Assembly (NCBI RefSeq): GCF_030317115.1
Contig: NZ_JASZYF010000040.1
Location: 1-45,937 of the forward strand
Direction: 5' to 3'
Length of the DNA stretch: 45,937 nt
Source: Variovorax gracilis
GTDB lineage: Bacteria; Pseudomonadota; Gammaproteobacteria; Burkholderiales; Burkholderiaceae_C
This document shows positions 17,642 through 25,982 of the stretch, piece after piece. Each line of letters opens with the position of its first letter. Positions within the stretch are counted from its first letter, which is position 1. The position numbers and the translations under genes are program-made. The notes beneath the pieces were generated by a model. It saw only the letters and a program-made list of their open reading frames with translations. It searched no databases and had not been told where the DNA came from.

Positions 17642-18817
17642 TCAAGCGACCTTCCGCATCTGCGAGCCTGGCGGATAGGGAGGAAGCGCACCTCCCAAGC
17701 CCGTGACATGTCTTTCGACCGCCTTGATGAAAGCGGGATCGAATCGGAGCTTTGCGCGACGAGTTCTTGTGAGGAAGCCCAACGCGGCCCGCAACGAGAG
17801 CTCCTCGCCGCCGGTGGAAAGAAACTGGGACAGCGGCTTAGCCCGAACGCCAATAGGGTCCTGGCTGATGGTGACGCTGAACCTACGCTTGCCATCAAAG
17901 CGTGCCGCCTTTGGCGCTTTGCCTACCAGCGGAAACTCCGCGTCGCGCAATACGTTGTAGGTACCGGGCCGCAGCAGCCTTTTGCCCACCCATTCGGCGA
18001 CGGGTACGCTCACTGCACTTCCAACCAAGCTCCAGCGTTTGGACGCTCGGCCAACGCTATCTGCCGGAGAGGTCCATCCCGCCTCAAATCCTTGGAGGCG
18101 CTCAGCGTCTTCCAAGGTTGGCTTAACGAGCCTTCCGTCTGGCATGGCTATCGCCGGCGGCGACGGTATGCCGATCGTGGACCCGTTCTTCAAGGTCGGT
18201 ACAGCGTCCACGGCCCATCCTAGGCCCGTGAGTCCTTCGGTCCAATAGAAACCATGGGCAAGGGTTCCCATGGCAGTGGTCGGGCGCGTCAAGGGCTTGT
18301 CGTCCGCCAACAGGACCGCCGCAGGATCCAATTCCCGCGAAGCCACTAAGAGGACCCGCTCGCGACGCTGCGGTAGACCGAAGGAAAACGAGTCGACCAC
18401 CCGATACGCCCACCGGTACCCCCGACGCTCGAACTCATCGATGATTGCGCGAATAGCCTTTCCGCCGTTGAGCTGAAGCATGAACGGTACGTTTTCGATC
18501 ACCACGGTAGGCACACGTCGCCGCCCGAGCAAACGGAAGACCTCGCCGATCAGTCCTGACTGCTCCCCTTCAAGGCCAGCAGTTCGCCCGGCTTGGCTGA
18601 GGTCTTGGCAAGGGAATCCTCCGCATATCACTTCCACATCCGAAGGAAGGGATCGGAGCTTCCGAATGTCCTGATGGAAAGGGACTCCAGGGAAGCGTGC
18701 CTCCAACACAGCTTTCGAAGCCGGGAGCACATCGCACAGTAGGCCGCTCTTGAGCCCCGCCCGCTCGAACCCCAGTTCAAATCCCCCAATGCCCGCGAAA
18801 AGGCCAGCTACTTTCAT
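17642..18817 (-). CDS. DNA cytosine-C5 methyltransferase
   Basis: Transfers a methyl group from S-adenosylmethionine to carbon 5 of cytosine. Motif I FAGIGG (residues 7-12), catalytic PCQ (Cys70), ENV (108-110) and QRRERV (150-155) are all present, and the RLQGF motif marks the C-terminal end of the fold. About 90 further residues follow as a unique tail. It is convergent with the nuclease gene and could be the protecting methylase of a restriction unit, or the DruM of a Druantia type II locus. The start is ATG at 18817; an inverted repeat abuts it and no Shine-Dalgarno is evident, so leaderless translation is possible. Confidence 0.93.
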   Translation of the reverse strand: MKVAGLFAGIGGFELGFERAGLKSGLLCDVLPASKAVLEARFPGVPFHQDIRKLRSLPSDVEVICGGFPCQDLSQAGRTAGLEGEQSGLIGEVFRLLGRRRVPTVVIENVPFMLQLNGGKAIRAIIDEFERRGYRWAYRVVDSFSFGLPQRRERVLLVASRELDPAAVLLADDKPLTRPTTAMGTLAHGFYWTEGLTGLGWAVDAVPTLKNGSTIGIPSPPAIAMPDGRLVKPTLEDAERLQGFEAGWTSPADSVGRASKRWSLVGSAVSVPVAEWVGKRLLRPGTYNVLRDAEFPLVGKAPKAARFDGKRRFSVTISQDPIGVRAKPLSQFLSTGGEELSLRAALGFLTRTRRAKLRFDPAFIKAVERHVTGLGGALPPYPPGSQMRKVA

Positions 18818-18818
18818 A

Positions 18819-18832
18819 TGTATAAATGTACA
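18819..18832 (-). promoter_or_regulatory. Inverted repeat at the methyltransferase start
   Basis: TGTA, six bases, TACA, lying two bases before the ATG of the methyltransferase gene. Methyltransferase genes are often autorepressed or controlled by a small C protein through such palindromes. No C-protein gene is visible, so autoregulation would be the default guess. Short repeats like this also arise by chance. Confidence 0.3.
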
Positions 18833-19558
18833 GCGCGGACGGCTGCCGAGAACAATTTATTCGAGATATTCCTGAGCGAGGGCTCGACCTGACTTTGGAG
18901 TTGGTTCGATCTCAGCACCCCGACGCTTCGACCGAATTGTGCCGACAAAGCGAAGCGGGAGAGAGGCGACATTGCGTGTCACCACCACCCAGCGGTCATC
19001 CTGAACCCTCCCGGGCAGACGTGGTAGTGAACCCTGTCTCTCAAGGCCGCCCTGGTGGATTACGCACCGCCCTCGGGTATGCACCGCTGACGGGAGGTCG
19101 GTGCACCGGGGAAGCCTACGGCCTGCGCGAGCGTTCAGCAGTGACTTCTGGGAAAGCCTTGGGATCATGACGCGCATTGCGGTCGCGCCGACCAGTAGCC
19201 AGCGGCCGGGGTTGTTGGAAAAAATGGCGACGAGGCAGACCTGCGGTTAATCGATTCCTCACGTCAGTCCGAAAAAATCCGAGCGGCGACTAGCGTCGGC
19301 TGCCGAGCCGTCGCTCAGAGATTTTTCGGCTAAGGATCGGGGCATGGCTTCAGCGCGCCGCACTCGCAGCCGCTTAGACCACGGCCGCGCCGGAAAAACG
19401 CGCCAGCGGCTCGATTTGGCGGCTTGCCGACCGCCTTTGATGGCCGGAAATTCTTCGCCGGATCGCCTATGGCGGCTGCACGCCAAGAACGTAGCCGCCG
19501 TCCAGATTGGCTACACGCTAGTCAGACACTTCTCGATTCGTTAATTCGCGTCCAGTTA
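18833..19558. other. Gene-free stretch before the serine recombinase
   Basis: No credible gene. Bases 18970-19180 resemble the non-coding 5' part of some bacterial group II introns as I remember them (GTGAACCCTGTCTCTCAAGG and neighbours), but no reverse transcriptase follows, so at most this is a relic. From 19269 to 19329 an inverted repeat (CCGAAAAAATC with GATTTTTCGG) encloses 40 bases that could fold into a hairpin. Confidence 0.3.
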
Positions 19559-19599
19559 GGGTGTATTTCAGAATTTATCGACAAATTCCAAAATACCTT
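19559..19599. promoter_or_regulatory. Candidate resolvase-binding site (res-like)
   Basis: An AT-rich imperfect inverted repeat centred on TCGA (19578-19581): about 15 of 22 positions agree between the two arms, which read as GTATTT-type outer blocks and AATTT-type inner blocks. It ends 40 bases before the start codon of the serine recombinase, the usual place for a res subsite and for autoregulation of resolvase genes. Only one clear subsite is seen. Confidence 0.45.
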
Positions 19600-19638
19600 A
19601 TAGAGTCAATTCAGACATTGAACTCTTGGAGCATTCCC

Positions 19639-20241
19639 ATGACCGTGAAGAAAAATCTGCCGCCAAGCAGCGGGCAAAAAATCGGCTACGTCCGGGTTTC
19701 CAGCGTGGATCAGAACGACGCGCGCCAGCTTGAGGGGCTCGTTCTGGACAAAATTTTCACCGACAAGGCGAGTGGCAAAGATGTAAAGCGACCGCAGCTT
19801 CAGGCCATGCTCGGTCACGTGCGAGACGGCGACCATCTGTATGTGCACAGCATGGATCGGCTGTCGCGATCTTTGAAAGATTTGCAGGAGGTGGTGGAGT
19901 CGCTGACAGCGCGCGGCGTCAGCGTCATGTTCGTCAAGGAGAATTTGACTTTTGAGCGCCCCGACGAAGGCGGTGACGCGCACAGAGCTGCGTACTCGAT
20001 GCTGCTTCTCCAGATGCTCGGGGCCGTCGGCCAATTCGAGCGTGCGCTGATCCGCGAGCGCCAGCGCGAGGGCATCGCAATCGCAAAGACGAAAGGCGTC
20101 TACAAGGGAAGAAAGCCAGTGCTCGACGAGGCGGCGAGGGCAACGCTGAGAGAGATGGCAGAGCGCGGCGTGCCGAAGGTAGACATTGCCCAGACGCTCG
20201 GCATCTCGCGCGCTAGCGTCTATCAGTATCTCAAGACTTGA
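19639..20241 (+). CDS. Serine recombinase (Tn3-type resolvase/invertase)
   Basis: 200-aa small serine recombinase. The catalytic N-terminal domain starts at IGYVRVSSVDQND (nucleophile S21) and includes MDRLSRSL with the conserved Asp-Arg-x-x-Arg pattern, then FERALIRERQREGI at the start of the long helix. The C-terminal helix-turn-helix (about 165-200) ends GISRASVYQYLK. ATG 19639 is chosen because it restores the usual length and follows GGAG; the frame is open 26 codons further upstream. No Tn3 transposase is adjacent, so it is orphaned. Its TGA overlaps the stop of the convergent membrane gene within the palindrome TCAAGACTTGA. Confidence 0.92.
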   Translation: MTVKKNLPPSSGQKIGYVRVSSVDQNDARQLEGLVLDKIFTDKASGKDVKRPQLQAMLGHVRDGDHLYVHSMDRLSRSLKDLQEVVESLTARGVSVMFVKENLTFERPDEGGDAHRAAYSMLLLQMLGAVGQFERALIRERQREGIAIAKTKGVYKGRKPVLDEAARATLREMAERGVPKVDIAQTLGISRASVYQYLKT

Positions 20242-20866
20242 GCGCCGGCCTCATCCATCTCGCCCAAACGTACACCGCGTACACAGACAAAACCAGCAAG
20301 GCGGGATCATTTAGATACGAGAACCATTGCATCGCGAAGGGAGGCACGCCGTCAATCGGGTGCATGCGAAAGCAGGGCTGCCCCTCGCACGCGGCTTGAA
20401 TAGCCGCTACTCGGCTGGATATAAACCCGTCGGACAACGGAACAGGAGAGTTCCAGAGCGCGATGCGGCTCTTCGAGTAGGCCACCAAAGCGATGATCCA
20501 ACCGGTCAATGGAACGAGCGTGAGCACCGCGAATGTTCCCCTGGCTGCCAACCCGTCACGAACGTCCCCTTCTACTAGAGTAAAGCGGGGCCAAGCGAAT
20601 CCGCTGCGGTCATATCCCATGTATTTGTACCTGCGCGCGATTGTCCCAAGGGCGGCAAGACCGATTGTCGAGATTAGCAATCCCCAATACGCCACTGACA
20701 CGATCACGTCGTCTTGCATTACAGAGTCCCGGCCAGGAAATATGGACGTTGCGCCGGAACGTATGAATAGCGAAGTGAGCGCGCTTGCACCCACTATGGC
20801 TGATCCCAGCCACGTCCAGAGGGGATCAAGCGACCGCGTCGGATCAGGCTGTCCGCCGTCCGGCAT
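20231..20866 (-). CDS. Four-helix membrane protein of unknown function
   Basis: 211 aa with about four hydrophobic segments: residues 17-35, 53-75, 112-132 and 183-203. The second ends before a basic RRYKYMGYDR loop. A short loop between helices 3 and 4 contains two cysteines (CEGQPCF), a possible disulfide if it faces the periplasm. No family recognised. The gene is convergent with the resolvase and overlaps its last 11 bases. The start is ATG at 20866; the upstream region offers only a weak GGGG. Confidence 0.6.
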   Translation of the reverse strand: MPDGGQPDPTRSLDPLWTWLGSAIVGASALTSLFIRSGATSIFPGRDSVMQDDVIVSVAYWGLLISTIGLAALGTIARRYKYMGYDRSGFAWPRFTLVEGDVRDGLAARGTFAVLTLVPLTGWIIALVAYSKSRIALWNSPVPLSDGFISSRVAAIQAACEGQPCFRMHPIDGVPPFAMQWFSYLNDPALLVLSVYAVYVWARWMRPALKS

Positions 20867-21494
20867 GGCGATACCCCAAGAATTCAGTTATGAAATGCCA
20901 GAAGGACTCCTTGACGCTCATCAACTCCTCCAACACCATCGCCAAATATGCGCTAAGTCTCTAACCATTCTCCTCGCGCGTCAACCTCTTTGCTTACACA
21001 GTCAGCCCGTTGTCCACGGACTTTCCGCGGCCTCAGCTTTTTTCCACATACCGCCTTTCCGCGAGTCGAACCCGATACTGCACGTGCTCGTCTCATCAAG
21101 AATGTGGTTGTGCATCACCAGTTCTTTCCCTAGCGTGCTGCCAAGCCGTACCTTTCGAAGGGCCGGGAGTCAAAGTCTGTCGAGATGAGGAGTGACCATG
21201 GCTAGATGAATGCCATCGAGTGGGCACGGGTTATGTGATCATCGGCACCGCGCCGGAACAGCCAGCCTTTTGCCGAGTTCCGGTGGATCCAGTGGCCCCT
21301 TGAAAATATCAAGCCCTTGACCGTCACTGCCGCTTTGCCAATTTGAGATGTCCGGCTTGCTTGGCCTCGATCTTCTCCAAGTTGCGCATTTGCGGTGCAG
21401 ATCGGGATCAACTCGGAGTCGCCAGGAGTCGATCGGTGACTAGATCCCCCACATTGACCTTCTATCGCGCCAAAGATGCATCAAGGAGCCACCT
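20867..21494. other. Gene-free region, 628 bases
   Basis: No credible coding region on either strand. The short open frames lack ribosome-binding sites and recognisable domains. It separates the divergently transcribed membrane protein and lipoprotein genes, so promoters for both should lie here, but I could not pick a convincing pair of boxes. Confidence 0.4.
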
Positions 21495-23078
21495 ATGCAA
21501 ACTCGCACCATCATCGGAGTAGTGATTGCGATGCTCGCCCTGACCGGCTGCGGAAAGACGTACAAGGAGCTTGCCGAGCAACCACCAATAAGGCCAAACG
21601 AAGTCGCGCCGACTTCAGCCGAGTCGCTAATTACACTTAACGCATTGTTCCACTACGAGACGATTAGCAAGGCACTGACTGAAGCCCTCCCCACCAACGT
21701 CCCTTTGCAGGGACGCCAGAGTGTCTGTATCAACGTTAACAAGGAAGTTCAACAAACCGTAGAGAAGCAGGTAGGAGGGGATGTCGGGAAGGTGCTTGGA
21801 GCAGTAGCGCGATTCATTACAACCGTGGTAACGGTCAACCAAGTTGAGAATCTTTGTCTCGATATCGACTACAACGCAAACATTGTGAGAGACGGGCCTG
21901 CAGTCATTAGTGCACTGCCCAGCGGAGTTCGTCTCAGCTTACCGATTCGAGCAGAAGGCTCCGCAGGCTTTGTGGGCGCGTTGGCTGACTTCTTTGCATT
22001 GAACAAGAAGAATTTCCGGGGTTCACTCACGGCTTGGGCGGATGTGGAGATGGGGATCGACGAAGCCTGGTGTCCGACCTTTTTGGCAACACCTAACTTT
22101 GTTTGGAGAAACAAGGCTGAGCTGGAAGTCGCCGGCAAATTTTGGATCGATATCGATGGAGAAGCTGGGCCGGCGATCAAGAAGGCGATGAACGACGCGG
22201 TGGCGAAGATACCCGCCTTGCTTACTTGCGATAAGGTGAAGCAGCTTGTGGCACCAATTTGGCACGTCTATGACATTTCGCTCGCTCGGGTCGCTGGGCA
22301 AGCCGGGAGGATCATCGTAACACCGCAGAGGGTCGGCTTCTCCGGTTTCAGTTATACGCCAACCGGTGCACAACTCGCCCTAATGCTCGTCGCAAAGACT
22401 GAGGTCATATTAGGCGACTCCCCCGCATCAGCCACCACAGATCTGCTGCCTCTGCCGAAACTTGAGAGAATGTCGCCGAAGCAGAACGAACTCAATCTCA
22501 CAGTCCCGATAACCGTCACCTACGATTCATTAGAAAGACTCGCTACTGCAGCGGTTGTAGGAAAGACTTACGAAGGAAAGGCCGGATCCACAGCTGCGAG
22601 CGCCACCATCAAAGAAGTGAAGATCTACCCCAGCGGCGACGACCTCGTTGTTGGAGTCAAATTTGACTCAAAGATATCCGCCCCCACATCTCTGACGCCA
22701 AAAGGCTGGGTGTATTTCCTTGCGAAACCAAGCTTCGACCCCGCACTTCAATCCTTATCGCTTGTCGACTTCAGCTTCAGTCGAATCATAGACAACGATT
22801 TGTGGAATGTGCTGTCGCCCCTTTTCCAGAACCAAATCTGGAGCACGGTTCAGAATGCTACTAGCATCAACTTGCGACCGATCGTTACTGAGGCCCGAAC
22901 AGCAATGAAGAAAGAGCTAGCGACTGTTGCAGCCAGAGAAGGGATTAACGTCACATTAGACGACCAATTTCTGGGTCTCACGAAGATTGCCTTGACAAAA
23001 ATTGGACCTCAAATTGATGTGGCCTTTCGAGGCTCTGCGGACATCGTCGTGCTCAGCATGCCCACTAAAGGACCTTGA
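21495..23078 (+). CDS. DUF4403-family lipoprotein
   Basis: 527 aa. An N-terminal signal peptide with lipobox LTGC (Cys19) marks a lipoprotein of the cell envelope. The body has the repeated beta-rich make-up of DUF4403 proteins: an N-terminal half with paired Cys-containing strands (QSVCINVNKE, NLCLDIDYN) and a second half with VKIYPSGDDLVVGVKFDSK, followed by PSFDPALQSLSLVDFSF. The family is predicted to have a lipid-binding TULIP-like fold; its ligand is unknown. AAGGAG at 21483-21488 supports the ATG. The gene appears monocistronic. The family assignment comes from the overall pattern and is likely but not certain. Confidence 0.75.
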   Translation: MQTRTIIGVVIAMLALTGCGKTYKELAEQPPIRPNEVAPTSAESLITLNALFHYETISKALTEALPTNVPLQGRQSVCINVNKEVQQTVEKQVGGDVGKVLGAVARFITTVVTVNQVENLCLDIDYNANIVRDGPAVISALPSGVRLSLPIRAEGSAGFVGALADFFALNKKNFRGSLTAWADVEMGIDEAWCPTFLATPNFVWRNKAELEVAGKFWIDIDGEAGPAIKKAMNDAVAKIPALLTCDKVKQLVAPIWHVYDISLARVAGQAGRIIVTPQRVGFSGFSYTPTGAQLALMLVAKTEVILGDSPASATTDLLPLPKLERMSPKQNELNLTVPITVTYDSLERLATAAVVGKTYEGKAGSTAASATIKEVKIYPSGDDLVVGVKFDSKISAPTSLTPKGWVYFLAKPSFDPALQSLSLVDFSFSRIIDNDLWNVLSPLFQNQIWSTVQNATSINLRPIVTEARTAMKKELATVAAREGINVTLDDQFLGLTKIALTKIGPQIDVAFRGSADIVVLSMPTKGP

Positions 23079-23223
23079 CAACTTGTCTGTTGAAGGGCTC
23101 TCGTAGCAAATCGACAGACCGAACACCTCTCAGTCGATTGTTTTTCGACCTAAGCTAGCCCCCACTCACTCCTTGAGCCATGCGCTGTCGCGCACGTCCG
23201 CTCTCATTCGCCCAGCTTCTTGC

Positions 23224-24037
23224 GGGTTCTGTCGCGATAAGCCGGTCGAGGCGCGTGAAGTGAGGCAGTTGCCCGGGTCAACGGACTGCGAGACTGTAGA
23301 AGTAGTCGGTATGTGAAAATGCCAAGCCGTCGGGGCAGCGCAGTTGCCCCTTCTTGATCATGTGCATGGTCTCGATGCCGGCAATCAGGCTCGCGGCAGA
23401 GCGAAAAGACTTGAATCCCATCATCGGCCGGACTCGTCGTTTGACGGCGTGGTGATCCTGCTCCACAAGATTGTTTAGGTACTTGGACTGCCGCAGTTCG
23501 ATGGCGTCGCCGCGATCTGCGAGCAGACCTCGCACCGCAGCGGTGTTGGCTCCGCTCCTGTCGATGGTGATCTTCTCGGGCGCTTCGTGCTGGGCGATCG
23601 CGCGCTCGAAGAACCGACGCGCGGCCGCTATGTCACGGCGTGCGGTCAGCAGGAAGTCAACCGTCTGACCCAGCCGATCGACGGCTCGGTACAGGTACTT
23701 CCACTGGCCGGCGACGAGCACGTAGGTTTCGTCGACGCGCCACGAACGCCCCACCGGGTGCTTGCGCCGACGAAATACCTTGGCCAACACGGGCAGCATC
23801 TTCAGTGACCAGCGGTGGACAGTGGCGTGGTCGACCAGCACCCCGCGCTCGGCCATCATCTCTTCCAGGTTGCGCAGGCTCAAAGAATAGGCCGCGTACC
23901 ATCGAACGCACACGAGCATGATCTCCAGCGGGAAATGCAAACGCGTGATGACCCCTCGCAAGGTTGAGTTCTCAAGTTGGACGTGCAGCGGTACCATGGG
24001 CTGGATTGTGGCCGACCGGCTTGTCGCGACAGAACCC
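23224..24037 (-). mobile_element. IS6-family insertion sequence, about 814 bp
   Basis: Bounded by 22-bp inverted repeats beginning GGGTTCTGTCGCGA at 23224-23245 and, inverted, at 24016-24037, with one mismatch between them. It contains one transposase gene. The flanking octamers (CTTCTTGC on the left, GTTCAAAA on the right) do not match, so no target duplication is left. IS6 elements move by replicative cointegration, and a missing duplication suggests an adjacent deletion or inversion mediated by the element. Confidence 0.9.
23278..23997 (-). CDS. IS6-family DDE transposase
   Basis: 239 aa, apparently intact. A short N-terminal helix-turn-helix (LRNLEEMMAERGVLVDHATV) is followed by the RNase-H-like domain. 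The DDE triad can be placed in WRVDETYV (first Asp), TIDRSGAN (second Asp) and VEQDHHAVKRR (Glu). GFKSFRSA and the conserved C-terminus are present. The length is normal for the family. It lies between matching terminal repeats, so the element is potentially active. Confidence 0.93.
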   Translation of the reverse strand: MVPLHVQLENSTLRGVITRLHFPLEIMLVCVRWYAAYSLSLRNLEEMMAERGVLVDHATVHRWSLKMLPVLAKVFRRRKHPVGRSWRVDETYVLVAGQWKYLYRAVDRLGQTVDFLLTARRDIAAARRFFERAIAQHEAPEKITIDRSGANTAAVRGLLADRGDAIELRQSKYLNNLVEQDHHAVKRRVRPMMGFKSFRSAASLIAGIETMHMIKKGQLRCPDGLAFSHTDYFYSLAVR

Positions 24038-24117
24038 GTTCAAAAAGGGGTGCGAGTGTCGAGATGATGTCCATGGGGTCGAAAAATGCCTGTAGTGGGT
24101 AGTGAATCCGAAATCTG

Positions 24118-25005
24118 TCAGTGGCTGAGCGACGCGTGAATGCGGCGGTAGCCGTAGCAACGGCGATTGAGTTCGAAGATGTCGGCGATGGTCCGACGCA
24201 CACCGGCATACTTGTCAGCGACCTGCAGGCGCGCGCGATGATAGAAATAGGAGCTGCGGGCAAGGTCCAGCTCCATCAATAGATCTGACAGTGAATGGGC
24301 CTGTCTCAGGGCGTCAACCAACAGCGTCTTCTCCCGGTTCGTCAGGAGCAGCAAGTCGACGCCCAGATCTTTTTTTAATATTTCGTTGGCCTTCTTCAAG
24401 AGGTCGTGCTCAAGCTGCAGATGCTGAAGGTCGCGTCGCAGCGATTCGACTTGTCGCTCCAGTTCCGCTCGCTCCGGCTCAGGCGGTGAATCTTTACGGC
24501 GCTTCATGGATGCTGGAGCCTCCCGGCCAACGAGCCGATCCTTCCAGTTGTACAGCGTCGGCCTGCTCACGCCAAGCTTCTGAGCAACCGCCTGCGCACT
24601 TCCCTGACGAGTGCACAGTTCGAGGACTGCCATCTTCTTCAATTCCGGCGACTGGGGCACACTGGCGGCTTTGCCGACAACGCGTTGCCGGGATTCGGGG
24701 TGCAGCTCATCGATCCAGGCTGCAAGGGTCCCGCGCCCTGGATACCCCAGTGCCTTCATGGTCGCAGCAATGCAGCAACCATGCGTGAGGTAGTGGTCGA
24801 CGGCCAGCTTCTTCTGCTCGTGCGAAAACTTCGACCTGGAGCGCACGTAGGCCGCAGGCAAATCGCGAGAGCGTTCGTACTGTAGATACCAGCTCTTCAG
24901 CGAGTTCTTCGTCGGATAGCCCAACTGATGAATGGTCGCCGCAGTGCGCTTCCGTAGCTTGATGTAAAGCTTGACCGCACGGATGCGGTTTTCGTATGAG
25001 TACAT
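24118..25005 (-). pseudogene. IS3-family transposase, C-terminally truncated
   Basis: 295 aa in one frame, covering OrfA and the start of OrfB. Two helix-turn-helix repeats occupy residues 1-170 (the second ends LGVSRPTLYNWKDRL), then a leucine-zipper-like coil (about 175-215) and the OrfB N-terminus up to CYGYRRIHASL. There it stops, so the rve/DDE catalytic domain is missing. An A7G run (24370-24376 on the opposite strand) is a typical IS3 slippery site, although here both parts are already in frame. Truncation next to the IS6 end fits a deletion mediated by that element. Confidence 0.85.
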
Positions 25006-25093
25006 GAACTACCTCCAAAGGTAGTCCAAGATTTCTGCCGCACCCCCCCTGAACCCGGGTCTGCCGATTCAAAATTGACCAGGGTGCTCAACT

Positions 25094-25118
25094 GTCCTGC
25101 TGAATATTTCAGCAGGAC
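25094..25118. repeat. Perfect 11-bp stem hairpin at IS21 left end
   Basis: GTCCTGCTGAA, three bases, TTCAGCAGGAC. It lies between the remnant left end of an IS21 element (AAAATTGACCAGGGTG near 25073) and its istA fragment. A hairpin this strong ahead of a transposase gene could limit read-through or translation from outside promoters. Confidence 0.7.
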
Positions 25119-25159
25119 GAACAGGTGATCACCATGGACGTGATGGCAAGGTCAAGCGG

Positions 25160-25369
25160 ATGCACTTCCGCGACCATGTCTCGTTCAGCGACATTGCAAG
25201 GCGCACGGGCCTGTCGCGCAACACCGTGAAGAAGTGGGTCAAGGCGCCGGCGGAGGTCGAGCCTCGATACCGCCGAGAGGCGGCGGCCGGCAAGCTGAGC
25301 GCTTTCCACGAAGCGCTGATTGGAGAGCAGCCAGATCCGAGGGGTGTGCGCCGCAACAGATTTGAATAG
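25160..25369 (+). pseudogene. IS21-family IstA remnant (N-terminus only)
   Basis: About 50 residues match the start of IstA: KRMHFRDHVSFSDIARRTG, then SRNTVKKWVKAP, the helix-turn-helix of the transposase, and AAAGKLSAFHEAL. After that the reading becomes unrelated and stops. The expected start codon in this frame is missing, so either the true start or a base upstream was lost. The DDE domain and the istB helper are absent. Non-functional relic. Confidence 0.85.
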
Positions 25370-25469
25370 ACACGATTCGATGCTCCCGCACGCAGTCCAG
25401 ACATCGTCCAAGGCAGAGATCTTCTGCACCGACACCCCTGACTTCTGGCTACTCTCCGTGCTGAGCGGC

Positions 25470-25498
25470 TTGCACCACGAATATTCGTTAGCTATATA
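25470..25498 (+). promoter_or_regulatory. Sigma-70-type promoter with palindrome in spacer
   Basis: TTGCAC (25470-25475), a 17-base spacer, and TATATA (25493-25498). Inside the spacer is the perfect 12-bp palindrome ACGAATATTCGT (25477-25488), placed where a bound repressor would block RNA polymerase. The next genes downstream are the small membrane protein and the exported caspase, about 210 bases away. The bases between hold no gene. Confidence 0.55.
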
Positions 25499-25710
25499 AG
25501 TTGGCGGCGCGCCTGTAGGCGCTCTCCACGGTCCATCGAACCGTCCCCGAGGGATCTGCCGAACACGCCCACGTCAGCATGATGCGCAGACGAGATTTTG
25601 CGGAGCACAACGGCACGTTGCCCTTTGCGACAGTCCGATGCAAACTACGAAAGATCAAATAGCCTTGCTTCGATCGAGCATCCGTGTCATCGAAGCCACG
25701 GGGGACCGCG

Positions 25711-25962
25711 ATGAGTAACAGGTGGACCCAGGTACTCCTAATTGCCTCAGGAGTGGCGACGTTCGCAGCACTTGTTTACGGGGGGCTGCTCCATGACGTC
25801 TTTCGCCCACCAGGAATTCAATCTAAAGGAACAGAGTCTGACTCATTCTTAGTCGCCTGTTTGGCGCTCGCAACTTCTGTAGTTTCAATGCTTGCAGGCT
25901 TGGTCGGACTTATAAAGTCTTTCTTGGAACTGCAAAAGGCAAGAACAAGCGTGAATAAGTAA
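25711..25962 (+). CDS. Small two-helix membrane protein, caspase partner
   Basis: 83 aa with two hydrophobic segments (about residues 8-25 and 46-67), a short loop containing DVFRPPG, and a charged C-terminus (LELQKARTSVNK). The ATG at 25711 lies just behind GGGGGA; the frame is open nine codons further up without a better start. The caspase gene begins 20 bases downstream, so the two form a likely operon. It could anchor or inhibit the caspase, or act as a membrane effector. No homology recognised. Confidence 0.6.
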   Translation: MSNRWTQVLLIASGVATFAALVYGGLLHDVFRPPGIQSKGTESDSFLVACLALATSVVSMLAGLVGLIKSFLELQKARTSVNK

Positions 25963-25982
25963 AGACCTCAACTGGAGGCGTC

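Noticed and set aside
5299..18817. DISARM instead of Druantia
   Set aside because: DISARM has separate DrmA helicase and DrmB DUF1998 proteins and a PLD protein; here the helicase and DUF1998 are one 1936-aa chain and no PLD gene is present.
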